Shown piece by piece: positions 17,884-25,359 of a stretch of 64,000 nt of DNA. The notes beneath the pieces were generated by a model. That model saw only the letters and a program-made list of their open reading frames with translations. It was not told the DNA's origin and did not search any database. The stretch comes from an uncultured Pseudomonadales bacterium. GTDB lineage: Bacteria; Pseudomonadota; Gammaproteobacteria; Pseudomonadales; Azotimanducaceae. The position numbers and the translations under genes were made by a program. Every line of letters begins with the position of its first letter. Positions within the stretch are counted from its first letter, which is position 1. The stretch lies in contig CATOTI010000002.1 of assembly GCA_951813295.1 (NCBI GenBank), positions 2,356,001 through 2,420,000 of the forward strand, in the 5' to 3' direction.

Positions 17884-18033
17884 CTACCGGCTGATGAGCC
17901 AGTAAACGCCATACATCAGCCAGAAGCACGTCAGCGCAAAGCCGAGTATTCGACCGGGGCTTGCGGTGACGTGGTTTTTGACGCGGCGCAGCGGTCCGGG
18001 TCTATCTTGATCGCTTTCTGATTGCATCGACAT
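17884..18033 (-). CDS. 49-residue single-pass membrane micro-protein
   Basis: An open frame from the ATG at 18033 (or the ATG two codons later, at 18027) to TAG at 17884. The first half is polar and basic (GPLRRVKNHVTASPGR). Residues about 28-47 form a hydrophobic helix (ILGFALTCFWLMYGVYWLI). The positive-inside pattern predicts a cytoplasmic N-terminus. The upstream GGCGG is a weak ribosome-binding site. It lies between the GFA gene and a secreted-protein gene on the same strand. The family is unknown and its reality rests on composition alone. Confidence 0.45.
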   Translation of the reverse strand: MSMQSESDQDRPGPLRRVKNHVTASPGRILGFALTCFWLMYGVYWLISR

Positions 18034-18065
18034 TCGCCGCCTAGTGTATGCATCACCGCGTGATT

Positions 18066-18602
18066 CTATTCGCAGAGTCCGGCGTTTTCGCTAGCACCGA
18101 AAGCGACTGACTGCGCGCCAACGACTGTTCCCAGCACTCCAACGCCCATGGCCGCCAAAGGAGGAACGACGAGCGCAATCGGTCCCGCGACGACACTAAC
18201 GACGCTCATCGACAACGACCCGATGTTGCATCCTGTGTCCATGATGATCTGACCTTCGAGCTCCATTTGCCGCGCGTTGGGATCGACGATTTTGCCTGCC
18301 GCATCTATCACGGCGTTCTCGACCGTCTTCTTCGCATCTTCGATCGCGTTCGCTGCGTTGTGGAGCGCGGTGACCTGCGCGCACTGCGCGACGGTGACGC
18401 ATTTCGGCCGTCCGCCGACGGACCATTGCGCGACGGGCCTGGCAATGTCCTTCGTCGTCGCGGCGGTGCCGAGATTCGAGGCGACCTTGCAGTCGGGGTC
18501 GTCGTTACCGTCGATACGGCTGCCGCATCCGGCCCACGTGGTCGTTTCGGTCGCGGTGTAGGTGAGGCAGGCGAGGGCGAGGCCCAGCAGGGGCTTCTGC
18601 AT
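18066..18602 (-). CDS. Secreted or membrane-anchored protein of unknown function
   Basis: 178 residues from the ATG at 18602, preceded by AAGGA; a GTG two codons earlier is also possible. It has an N-terminal signal peptide (MQKPLLGLALACLTYTATETTTWA) followed by a Cys-containing mature region (GCGSRIDGNDDPDC). A central Lys/Ala helix (NAANAIEDAKKTVENAVIDA) and a C-terminal Gly/Val/Ala-rich hydrophobic segment (MSVVSVVAGPIALVVPPLAA and onward) suggest membrane association. Four or more Cys could form disulfides in the periplasm. I do not recognise the family. Confidence 0.5.
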   Translation of the reverse strand: MQKPLLGLALACLTYTATETTTWAGCGSRIDGNDDPDCKVASNLGTAATTKDIARPVAQWSVGGRPKCVTVAQCAQVTALHNAANAIEDAKKTVENAVIDAAGKIVDPNARQMELEGQIIMDTGCNIGSLSMSVVSVVAGPIALVVPPLAAMGVGVLGTVVGAQSVAFGASENAGLCE

Positions 18603-18733
18603 TCGCACATCCTTTTTGTTTTGAATGGGCGAATGAATTTAGGAACGTGAATCAGCCCCGGTTCGGCGATGGCGAATGTCGTGTGGGATCTTCCGCGGAA
18701 GCGCACTCCCGGAGCGCCGCGAGCTCACGAAAG

Positions 18734-18787
18734 CTCGGGCGGTCGGCTACTTGCCGTATTCTCGGGCGGTCGGCTACTTGCCGTATT
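18734..18787. repeat. Perfect 27-bp tandem duplication
   Basis: Two identical 27-bp units, 18734-18760 and 18761-18787. The second contains the last codons and stop of the small HTH gene, read on the minus strand, and the first is a copy lying just beyond that stop. A recent slippage or recombination event is likely, since no base differs. Confidence 0.85.
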
Positions 18788-18965
18788 TATGGCGCAGCGT
18801 GTACCAGCTCGGATAAGGGATCGGTCGAGGATCCTTTTTAGAGGTCCAGAATCGCACGACGCGTCCGTCGGATAGGTGCAGCGCTTTGGCGACGTCCTTG
18901 TTGGAGAGGCCTTTCTTATCCATCCAACTTCGGATTTCCTCGGCGGTCGGCGGGTATTTCTTCAT
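18774..18965 (-). CDS. Small HTH DNA-binding protein
   Basis: 63 residues. Residues 8-42 match an XRE-like helix-turn-helix: TAEEIRSWMDKKGLSNKDVAKALHLSDGRVVRFW, with the expected Gly at the turn and the recognition helix near DGRVVRFWTS. The C-terminal tail is basic and aromatic (PIPYPSWYTLRHKYGK). Similar tiny HTH proteins occur on plasmids and integrative elements. It lies 15 bp downstream of the ParA-type gene on the same strand and may be its DNA-binding partner or a local repressor. Confidence 0.65.
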   Translation of the reverse strand: MKKYPPTAEEIRSWMDKKGLSNKDVAKALHLSDGRVVRFWTSKKDPRPIPYPSWYTLRHKYGK

Positions 18966-18980
18966 AGCGAGCCTCAGTGC

Positions 18981-19607
18981 TCAGGCATACGTCTCGATGG
19001 CTTCGATGAGGGGCATCCAGTGTTCTTGCTGGCTGGTGGCGACGCGTGCGCCGACGTCAAAGATCGAAAGCCCGTTCTGAGCGAGCTGCGAGTAGATGCT
19101 GCGGTCGGGAATGTGGGCGGTTGGCTGTTCGTGCAGTTTCTTGATGAATGATTCTAGCTGGACGCAGGCGACGGAGTTTCGCCGGTAACGGTTGCTGACG
19201 ATCAGAATCGGCCGGCCTTTCGTCGTCTTCTCGAGAGCGATCTCGAGGCGACGCATGAAACGTTTCGTTGCCTGCTCGTCGAAGATTGACGGCAAAAGGG
19301 GTATGACGAGGACATCGGCCGCGCGAACGGCATCGCGCACTTTGGCGCTGCGCATGGACGCCGGGCAGTCGACGATCACGCGCTGGACGCGTGACGAACT
19401 CGGGGTCTTGTCTCTGCCGTTGTTCAGCGTGATCGGCGCATTCTTGCTACTGCGCCGTTTGTGCCATGCCGTCGCGCCGCGCAGCGGATCGAGGTCGACG
19501 AGTTCCGTGACGAGTCCTGAGTTGGCGTAGGCGGCGGCGAGGTGCGTCGAGATCGTCGTCTTGCCGCACCCCCCTTTGCCGTTGATAACGCAGATTCGAT
19601 GGGTCAT
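18981..19607 (-). CDS. ParA/MinD-type partitioning ATPase
   Basis: 208 residues, single ATPase domain. The deviant Walker A is VINGKGGCGKTTIS, the A-prime loop is LVDLDPLRGATAWH, and RVIVDCPAS is Walker B. The lack of an N-terminal HTH puts it with the small ParA/McdA/PpfA-like ATPases that position cargo by oscillating on the nucleoid. Its ATG overlaps the stop of the CYTH-CHAD gene (ATGA at 19604-19607), so both are probably translated together. The cargo could therefore be the CHAD-bound polyphosphate granule; that is an inference. It could instead be a relic of a mobile element. Confidence 0.8.
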   Translation of the reverse strand: MTHRICVINGKGGCGKTTISTHLAAAYANSGLVTELVDLDPLRGATAWHKRRSSKNAPITLNNGRDKTPSSSRVQRVIVDCPASMRSAKVRDAVRAADVLVIPLLPSIFDEQATKRFMRRLEIALEKTTKGRPILIVSNRYRRNSVACVQLESFIKKLHEQPTAHIPDRSIYSQLAQNGLSIFDVGARVATSQQEHWMPLIEAIETYA

Positions 19608-21106
19608 CGCTGCTCCCGGAACACCACCCAGGTTTCTTCGAGTTCCTGGATGCGGAACGCGACCATGGCGGCTGCCCAGCCAATCGACCGATGGGCGGCC
19701 GCCACGACGCTGTTCGAACTTCTGCTTTCACGGAGCACGCGCTCGACGATGGCTGGAACCATGGCGATGTCGTTGAAGCGCCCGAGCGCGTTCTGCAGTT
19801 GGCGGATCGACCGGCGTGCCGCCTTGCGTCGGTGTTGGTCGTGTTCGGCGGCGTCGATCAGATACTCGTTGGAATAACGCACCTTCTTCAGGCGCTTACG
19901 AACGTCGTGCCAGTCATCGGCACTACCTTTCATGGCTTTTTGGCCGGCGCGAACGAGCCGTTTCTCGAGACGCCGGGCACGATTGGCCGCGAAGTCGCCG
20001 ACGGGACGGTTGATCAGCAGCCGATCGAGAGGGCGCGTTTCGAGCATCCACTCACCGCTGTCGACCCAGTTTTGTAGAGATAGGATCCAACGAACGAATG
20101 ACGGTGCCGTCAGGTTTTCGCGGATCGATTCATGGGTTGCCGCGCGATGCTTCTGAACCGCCTTGATGAGTACTTCGCGTTGGCCATCGGCGAATGCTGC
20201 TTCCGGGATCATCGGCAGCGTCGCATCGAGAAAAACGTCGTCGTCGCGAATATGGCCGAGCATCGCGAAGAGCTCCGTCGCGTCCTCGAGGCTTGCTTTC
20301 GCGGCCGCGAGATCCAACACCGGACGGAAACTCGAAACCGCGGAACGAAGCCTGCGCAGACCGACGCGCATCTGGTGGATCGCTTCGACATCGCCCGCGA
20401 CGACCCCGGGCTGGTTGGCCATGACGTGGTGGAGCGCGTTGCTGAACACGGTCGCGATAGCGATCGGCAGTTTTTCCGCGCGTGGCACTCTCGGCCGGTC
20501 GGCCAGCGTGTGCGACGGTGTGACGTTACCGGCGAGTTCGTAACCGCGCTCGGCCTTGCCGGCGAGCTGGAGACCGCATGGCACTTCGGCGATGAACTCT
20601 TCGACCGCGGCCACCAGATCGCCGAACGATCCGCGCACAAGTTCGAATTCGACCTCCTGGAACGCGTTACAGCGGTCATCGCTCTGGATTCGACCGTCGT
20701 CGAGCGCTGCTTCGACCACCCCTTCGCCCGACTCGATCTCGAGCCGGCGTCGTGTCACCTCCGTGGTGAAGACGTCGGTGAGCGACTCCGACACGACGGA
20801 TTTCCACAATGGCTTGGGTAGTGCGGCTTTGAGATGCGCTGCATCGAGGACGGGAAGCTTGAGAACGGCTTCGATTTCGATTCGGCTGAACGCGTTGGCA
20901 CCTACGCGGCTTTTGATTGTCTGTTTGGCGCCGCGCTCATTCTGGCGGATGCGACACTCGAACCCTGCTTGCCAGAGGTCGTGCGCGGCGGTGTCGTAGT
21001 ACGTCGTGCGGTTGGTCTCGAGCACCGCGCCCATCGCATCGAACCGATTCGCCGCGGCATCGAAATGATGGGCCGGTATGAAGAGTCGGACTTCGGTTTC
21101 GATCAA
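19604..21106 (-). CDS. CYTH-CHAD domain protein
   Basis: 500 residues. The N-terminal CYTH domain (triphosphate tunnel; IETEVRLFIPAHHF, with the E-x-E motif) covers about residues 1-200. The C-terminal CHAD domain, a histidine-rich helical bundle, follows (VEAIHQMRVGLRRLRSAVSSFRPVL; DDWHDVRKRLKKVRYSNEYL). CHAD domains bind polyphosphate and target proteins to polyphosphate granules; CYTH domains hydrolyse triphosphates. The start is TTG at 21106, as no ATG fits the CYTH N-terminus. It is the first gene of a minus-strand unit with ParA and HTH genes. Likely role: polyphosphate metabolism or granule scaffold. Confidence 0.85.
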   Translation of the reverse strand: MIETEVRLFIPAHHFDAAANRFDAMGAVLETNRTTYYDTAAHDLWQAGFECRIRQNERGAKQTIKSRVGANAFSRIEIEAVLKLPVLDAAHLKAALPKPLWKSVVSESLTDVFTTEVTRRRLEIESGEGVVEAALDDGRIQSDDRCNAFQEVEFELVRGSFGDLVAAVEEFIAEVPCGLQLAGKAERGYELAGNVTPSHTLADRPRVPRAEKLPIAIATVFSNALHHVMANQPGVVAGDVEAIHQMRVGLRRLRSAVSSFRPVLDLAAAKASLEDATELFAMLGHIRDDDVFLDATLPMIPEAAFADGQREVLIKAVQKHRAATHESIRENLTAPSFVRWILSLQNWVDSGEWMLETRPLDRLLINRPVGDFAANRARRLEKRLVRAGQKAMKGSADDWHDVRKRLKKVRYSNEYLIDAAEHDQHRRKAARRSIRQLQNALGRFNDIAMVPAIVERVLRESRSSNSVVAAAHRSIGWAAAMVAFRIQELEETWVVFREQR

Positions 21107-21264
21107 CGATGGCTGCCTGGTTGGAGGGTGTTGGTTAGGTCATTCAATCCTATGCATCGGGCGCGAAGCAACGTCGGCGAGCGTCCGTGGCCCCGCTTCG
21201 GCGAAAGTCATTATTCTCGAGGTGGTCGACCGCTAGAATGGCGCCCCCAGAAGTGGAGACGGAC

Positions 21265-22437
21265 ATGCCACTGATCGATGAGATCGTCGCGATGCAGGAC
21301 GAATTGAAGGCTTGGCGCCGGGACATTCATTCACATCCGGAATTGGGCTTCGAGGAAAATCGAACCGCCGACTTCGTCGCCGAGAAACTCGAGTCGTTCG
21401 GCATCCAGGTGCACCGCGGGATCGGCAAGACCGGCCTCGTCGGCGTGCTCAAGGTCGGCAACGAGACACAGTCGATCGGTCTGCGCGCCGATATGGACGC
21501 GCTGCCGATCCTCGAGGAAAACACCTTCGACCACCGTTCGACCCACGACGGCGTCATGCATGCCTGCGGGCACGACGGTCACACGACAATGCTGCTCGGG
21601 GCGGCGCGCTATCTTGCGGCGACCCGGAGTTTCCGCGGTCAGGTGAACTTCATTTTTCAACCGGCCGAAGAAGGCATCGGCGGCGCCAAAGCGATGATCG
21701 AAGACGGGCTCTTTCGCGATTTTCCCTGCGATCAGCTCTTCGGGATGCACAACGCGCCAGGGATGCCGATCGGTCGTTTCGGCGCATCGGCCGGTACCGT
21801 GACGGCCGCGGGCGCGTTTTTCGACATCGAAATCGACGGCGTGGGCGCGCACGGCGCGTTTCCGCACGACTCGGCCGACCCGGTGATCATGGCGGCGGAG
21901 ATGGTGGTCAGCATGCAATCGATCGTTTCGCGCAATGTCCGCCCGACCGATACTGCCGTCCTCTCGATTACGCAGATCCATTCGGGCGACGCATACAACG
22001 TGATTCCGGGTAAAGCACGGCTCGCAGGCACCGTTCGTACGTTCTCGGTCGCCGTGATGGAGAAAATCGAAGAACGCATGCGCGCCATCGCCGACGGGGT
22101 TGCGACTGCGCACGGTGGTTCGGCCGAGGTGGACTTCCGTACGATCTTCCACCCGGTGGTCAACGACGCCGCCGCGGCGACCCTCGCCGCCGACGTTTGT
22201 GGCGGCCTGGTCGGTGAAGCCAATGTCGCGCGTGCGCTACCGCCTGGCACGGGGTCGGAAGATTTCAGTTTCATGCTCGAAGAAGTACCCGGCTGTTACC
22301 TGCTCCTCGGCAATCATGACGACGAGCACACGCGGCCAGTTCACAACGCGGGCTATGACTTCAACGACAAAGCGGCTGTCTACGGCGCGAGTTTCTTTGC
22401 GAGCGTGGTGGAGACGGCGCTCAAAGTAGCGGAATAG
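21265..22437 (+). CDS. M20-family amidohydrolase / peptidase
   Basis: 390 residues from the ATG at 21265, which has GGAG upstream. Metal-binding motifs are typical: DMDALPI near residue 78, HACGHDGHTTM near 96-106, and QPAEEGIGGAK near 133, with HNAPGMPIG and ARLAGTVRTF further on. These enzymes (hippurate hydrolase or N-acyl amino acid amidohydrolase type) cleave amide bonds in the cytoplasm using two metal ions. It is divergent from the CHAD operon. The substrate is unknown; N-acyl amino acids are the usual guess. Confidence 0.88.
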   Translation: MPLIDEIVAMQDELKAWRRDIHSHPELGFEENRTADFVAEKLESFGIQVHRGIGKTGLVGVLKVGNETQSIGLRADMDALPILEENTFDHRSTHDGVMHACGHDGHTTMLLGAARYLAATRSFRGQVNFIFQPAEEGIGGAKAMIEDGLFRDFPCDQLFGMHNAPGMPIGRFGASAGTVTAAGAFFDIEIDGVGAHGAFPHDSADPVIMAAEMVVSMQSIVSRNVRPTDTAVLSITQIHSGDAYNVIPGKARLAGTVRTFSVAVMEKIEERMRAIADGVATAHGGSAEVDFRTIFHPVVNDAAAATLAADVCGGLVGEANVARALPPGTGSEDFSFMLEEVPGCYLLLGNHDDEHTRPVHNAGYDFNDKAAVYGASFFASVVETALKVAE

Positions 22438-22456
22438 CGCGAGGAACGACGGGCCG

Positions 22457-22879
22457 ATGGCGCGCCTCAAGGACATCGTTGTCGATAGTCTTCATCCGGC
22501 CAGGCTCGCGCGATTCTGGGCGTCGGCGCTCGAGGAATACGAGGTTCGTCCTTACGATGCGGATGAAATCGAGCGATTGGCGGCCCTCGGTTTGACCCCG
22601 GAGACGGACCCCGCGGTTGCGCTCGATGGCGAAGGGCCGACGATCTTCTTCCAGACGACCGATGCGCCGAAAACGGTTCGAAACCGCGTGCATCTCGATA
22701 TCGCGACGCTCGATCGGGCGCGGGAGATCGAACGACTCGAGGGGTTGGGCGCCCGGATTCGGGACGAGCACGACGACTTCACGGTGATGCTCGACCCGGA
22801 GTCGAACGAGTTCTGCGTCGTGGAGGTCGATGCGGACCGACTCGCAGATCTCGCGCGGCGGAACGCCGGGAGGGGCTGA
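22457..22879 (+). CDS. VOC-family (glyoxalase-like) protein
   Basis: 140 residues with two beta-alpha-beta-beta-beta-like halves (IVVDSLHPARLARFWASALE; RNRVHLDIATLDRAREIERLEGLGA; HDDFTVMLDPESNEFCVVE). The NEFCVV metal-site strand at the end is typical of VOC/glyoxalase-like proteins that bind a divalent metal. It is the first gene of a three-gene unit with a flavin monooxygenase and an alpha/beta hydrolase, suggesting aromatic or ring-compound catabolism. Confidence 0.7.
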   Translation: MARLKDIVVDSLHPARLARFWASALEEYEVRPYDADEIERLAALGLTPETDPAVALDGEGPTIFFQTTDAPKTVRNRVHLDIATLDRAREIERLEGLGARIRDEHDDFTVMLDPESNEFCVVEVDADRLADLARRNAGRG

Positions 22880-22882
22880 GAC

Positions 22883-24070
22883 GTGCGACACGCGCTGGTC
22901 GTCGGCGCGGGGATCGGGGGCCTCACGACGGCGCTTTGCCTCGCACGTGTGGGGTGGCGCGTCACGCTGATCGAGCAGGCCGAAGCCCTCTCCGAAGTTG
23001 GCGCGGGAATCCAGCTCACACCTAACGCAATGCGCGTTCTCGATTGGCTCGACGTGAGTATCTCGTTGGATCGCGTCGGCCATCGACCGACGGGCGTCGT
23101 CACCCGTGCATGGCGGAGCGGGCGTGAGATCACGACGACGTCGATCGTTCCCTCCGCGGCACCGACGTACCTCCAGATCCATCGAGCTGATCTGATTGAC
23201 GTGCTGGCGCACGCGGCGATGAACGAAGCGAAGATCGAGATCCACTTGTCCGAAACGGTCGAATCGATCGAGATCACGGCCAGCGGAGCGTCGGTCGCGA
23301 CCTCGAACGCGCGGCTCGTCGAGGCGGACGTTCTGATCGGCGCCGACGGGATCCACTCGGTCGTTCGGGAAGCGTTGTTCGACGACGAGTCGCCGCGATT
23401 CACGGGCCACGTGGCCTGGCGGGGATTAATCGACGCGGAAAACATCGGCATCGATGTACCGAAGAAGGTTGTTGCCTGGTGGGGACCTCAGCGGCATTTC
23501 GTGCACTACTTCGTTCGCGGCGGTCGTTTGATCAACTGCGTCGCCGTGGTGGAGCAGAAGGCGTGGCAGTCGGAGTCGTGGGTGGAACGAGGCGACGCGC
23601 AAACACTGATTGATGAGTTCCGTGCCTGGCATCCATTGGTGCGCGACCTCGTGGCCGCGCTCGATCCGTCGACTTGCTATAGGTGGGGCTTGTTCGACCG
23701 GGCACCGCTCGAGCGATGGGGCGTCGATGTCGCCACGCTCGTCGGTGACGCCTGCCACCCGACGTTGCCATTCCTTGCGCAGGGCGGCGCCCTCGCGATC
23801 GAGGATGGTGCCGTTCTGGCGGGCTGTCTGGCGAACGGGGAAGCACGGTCGGCACTTCGGCGCTACGAGGCGCTGCGCCAAAGACGTACGGCACGGGTTC
23901 AGCGCGCATCGAAGCGCAATGGCACCATCTTTCACTTGCGGGGCATTGCCGCGTTGGCTCGCAATCTGGCGGCCCAACCGTTGGCACGCCGGGTGCTCGA
24001 TTCGGTATTCGATTACGACGCGATCAAAGAAGGCGGTCTCGAGGGATTTCGAGATGGTGGAAACGGTTAG
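22883..24070 (+). CDS. FAD-dependent monooxygenase (salicylate hydroxylase type)
   Basis: 395 residues, 3 bp after the VOC gene. The FAD Rossmann loop GAGIGGLTTALCLARVG is at residue 8, GADGIHSVVRE lies near residue 153, and GDACHPTLPFLAQGGALAIEDG (FAD phosphate loop) is near 290. This is the class A flavoprotein hydroxylase fold: NAD(P)H-dependent insertion of one oxygen into an aromatic ring. The start is GTG at 22883. Its 3' end overlaps the hydrolase gene by 17 bp. Candidate substrates are salicylate- or nicotinate-like acids; not resolvable from sequence. Confidence 0.87.
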   Translation: MRHALVVGAGIGGLTTALCLARVGWRVTLIEQAEALSEVGAGIQLTPNAMRVLDWLDVSISLDRVGHRPTGVVTRAWRSGREITTTSIVPSAAPTYLQIHRADLIDVLAHAAMNEAKIEIHLSETVESIEITASGASVATSNARLVEADVLIGADGIHSVVREALFDDESPRFTGHVAWRGLIDAENIGIDVPKKVVAWWGPQRHFVHYFVRGGRLINCVAVVEQKAWQSESWVERGDAQTLIDEFRAWHPLVRDLVAALDPSTCYRWGLFDRAPLERWGVDVATLVGDACHPTLPFLAQGGALAIEDGAVLAGCLANGEARSALRRYEALRQRRTARVQRASKRNGTIFHLRGIAALARNLAAQPLARRVLDSVFDYDAIKEGGLEGFRDGGNG

Positions 24071-24773
24071 TCGCGACGGGGTTCGCATCCACTACACGGT
24101 CGCGGGCGACGGTGAGGGACTCTGTTTCGTCCACGGCTTCGGCGGTGCCGCTGTCGATTGGCAGCGCATTGTCGTATCCCTCCAAGGTCGATATTCGAGT
24201 TTGGCGGTCGATTGGCGCGGCCACGGCGAATCCGGCGAGGTGGAGGCGAGAACTGTCTTCAGCGTCGCTCGCTTCGTTGACGATGTCCTCGCGGCGGTCG
24301 ATGCGGCCGGGATCGAACGATTCCATCTTGTCGGACATTCGATCGGTGGAGGGGTCGCCCAGGAAATCGCTGTCCGCTACCCCGAACGTCTGCTCTCGCT
24401 CGTCCTGGCCGATACCACGGACTGGTTCGGTGATCATGACGAGCCGGGCGGTACCCCGCCGTTTCTGCCACCTGAAACACTCGAGCTCGCGGCGTGTCGC
24501 GAAATGGAGATGCCCGCGGAAGTGCGCGATGCGGCCTGGCGAGCGCTCATCGACTGGCCTGGCGTGCGCGATCGTCTGGGTTCGATCGGCTGCCTGACGT
24601 TGGTCGTCCACGGCGAGCGCGATGCGTCACGGATCCTCGAAGGATCGGATCGGTTGCTCTGCGCGATCCCGAATGCACGACGCGTCGTCATCCCGGGCGC
24701 GGGTCACTCACCGCATCTCGAACAGCCAGAACGTTTCGTCGAGGTGTTGGGCGCTCACCTCGACGAAGCGTGA
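24054..24773 (+). CDS. Alpha/beta hydrolase
   Basis: 239 residues from the ATG at 24054, overlapping the end of the monooxygenase gene and so probably translationally coupled. The catalytic Ser lies in GHSIGGG near residue 99. HGFGGAAVDWQ is the oxyanion-hole region. The Asp is likely in VVHGERDASRI, and the final His is in GAGHSPHLEQPE. The domain organisation suits a lactone, enol-lactone or ring-fission-product hydrolase acting after the monooxygenase. Substrate is inferred. Confidence 0.82.
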   Translation: MVETVSRDGVRIHYTVAGDGEGLCFVHGFGGAAVDWQRIVVSLQGRYSSLAVDWRGHGESGEVEARTVFSVARFVDDVLAAVDAAGIERFHLVGHSIGGGVAQEIAVRYPERLLSLVLADTTDWFGDHDEPGGTPPFLPPETLELAACREMEMPAEVRDAAWRALIDWPGVRDRLGSIGCLTLVVHGERDASRILEGSDRLLCAIPNARRVVIPGAGHSPHLEQPERFVEVLGAHLDEA

Positions 24774-24783
24774 ACTCGAGCCG

Positions 24784-25221
24784 TCAGGTCGGCTCACCCC
24801 GCACGTAATGCTGTAGCTGATCGATCGTCTCGCTCTGCTCCTGGATGATCTCGGAGTAGAGATCGCGCAGGGACAACATGCCGAGGACCTGGCCGGCTTC
24901 GACGACGACGAGATGACGGATATAGTGCTCGCGCATCTTGTCGAGACATTCATCGACCCCGTCGTCGAGCGCCACGGTGATGACATCCGCGGTCATGATC
25001 TCGGAGACGTGGGTAGTCTTGGATGAGCGATTCTTGAGGATCACTTTTCGAGCGTAGTCCCGTTCGGTAACGATGCCGATCAGCTTGTCGTCCTGCATCA
25101 CGGTCAAAGCACCGATGTGGTGATCCGCCATCATCTCGATGGCGTCATAGACGGTTGTCAACGGATCGACCGAGATGACGGCGGGATTGCCTTTGTGGGC
25201 GAGTACGTCACGCGTTCGCAT
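24784..25221 (-). CDS. Tandem CBS-domain protein
   Basis: 145 residues holding two CBS domains (VISVDPLTTVYDAIEMMADHHIGALTVM; EIMTADVITVALDDGVDECLDKMREHYIRHLVVVE), which bind adenosine nucleotides as a regulatory pair. The ATG at 25221 is preferred over one four codons earlier because GGAGGG lies directly before it. No fused effector domain is present, so this is a free-standing CBS pair, a type often regulating partner enzymes or used as a stress protein. The gene is convergent with the hydrolase. Confidence 0.85.
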   Translation of the reverse strand: MRTRDVLAHKGNPAVISVDPLTTVYDAIEMMADHHIGALTVMQDDKLIGIVTERDYARKVILKNRSSKTTHVSEIMTADVITVALDDGVDECLDKMREHYIRHLVVVEAGQVLGMLSLRDLYSEIIQEQSETIDQLQHYVRGEPT

Positions 25222-25359
25222 TGTTCCCTCCATTGGAAGTTAACCGGCGCGCTAGTCCGTCGGTGACCGCGAGCTACCTTCCTGAGAAGACTGTTTGCTC
25301 GTTTTAGGCCACTCGTCCACCGAACTCAAGGCTTGATTTAATCCTCGATCGAGCGTCTT

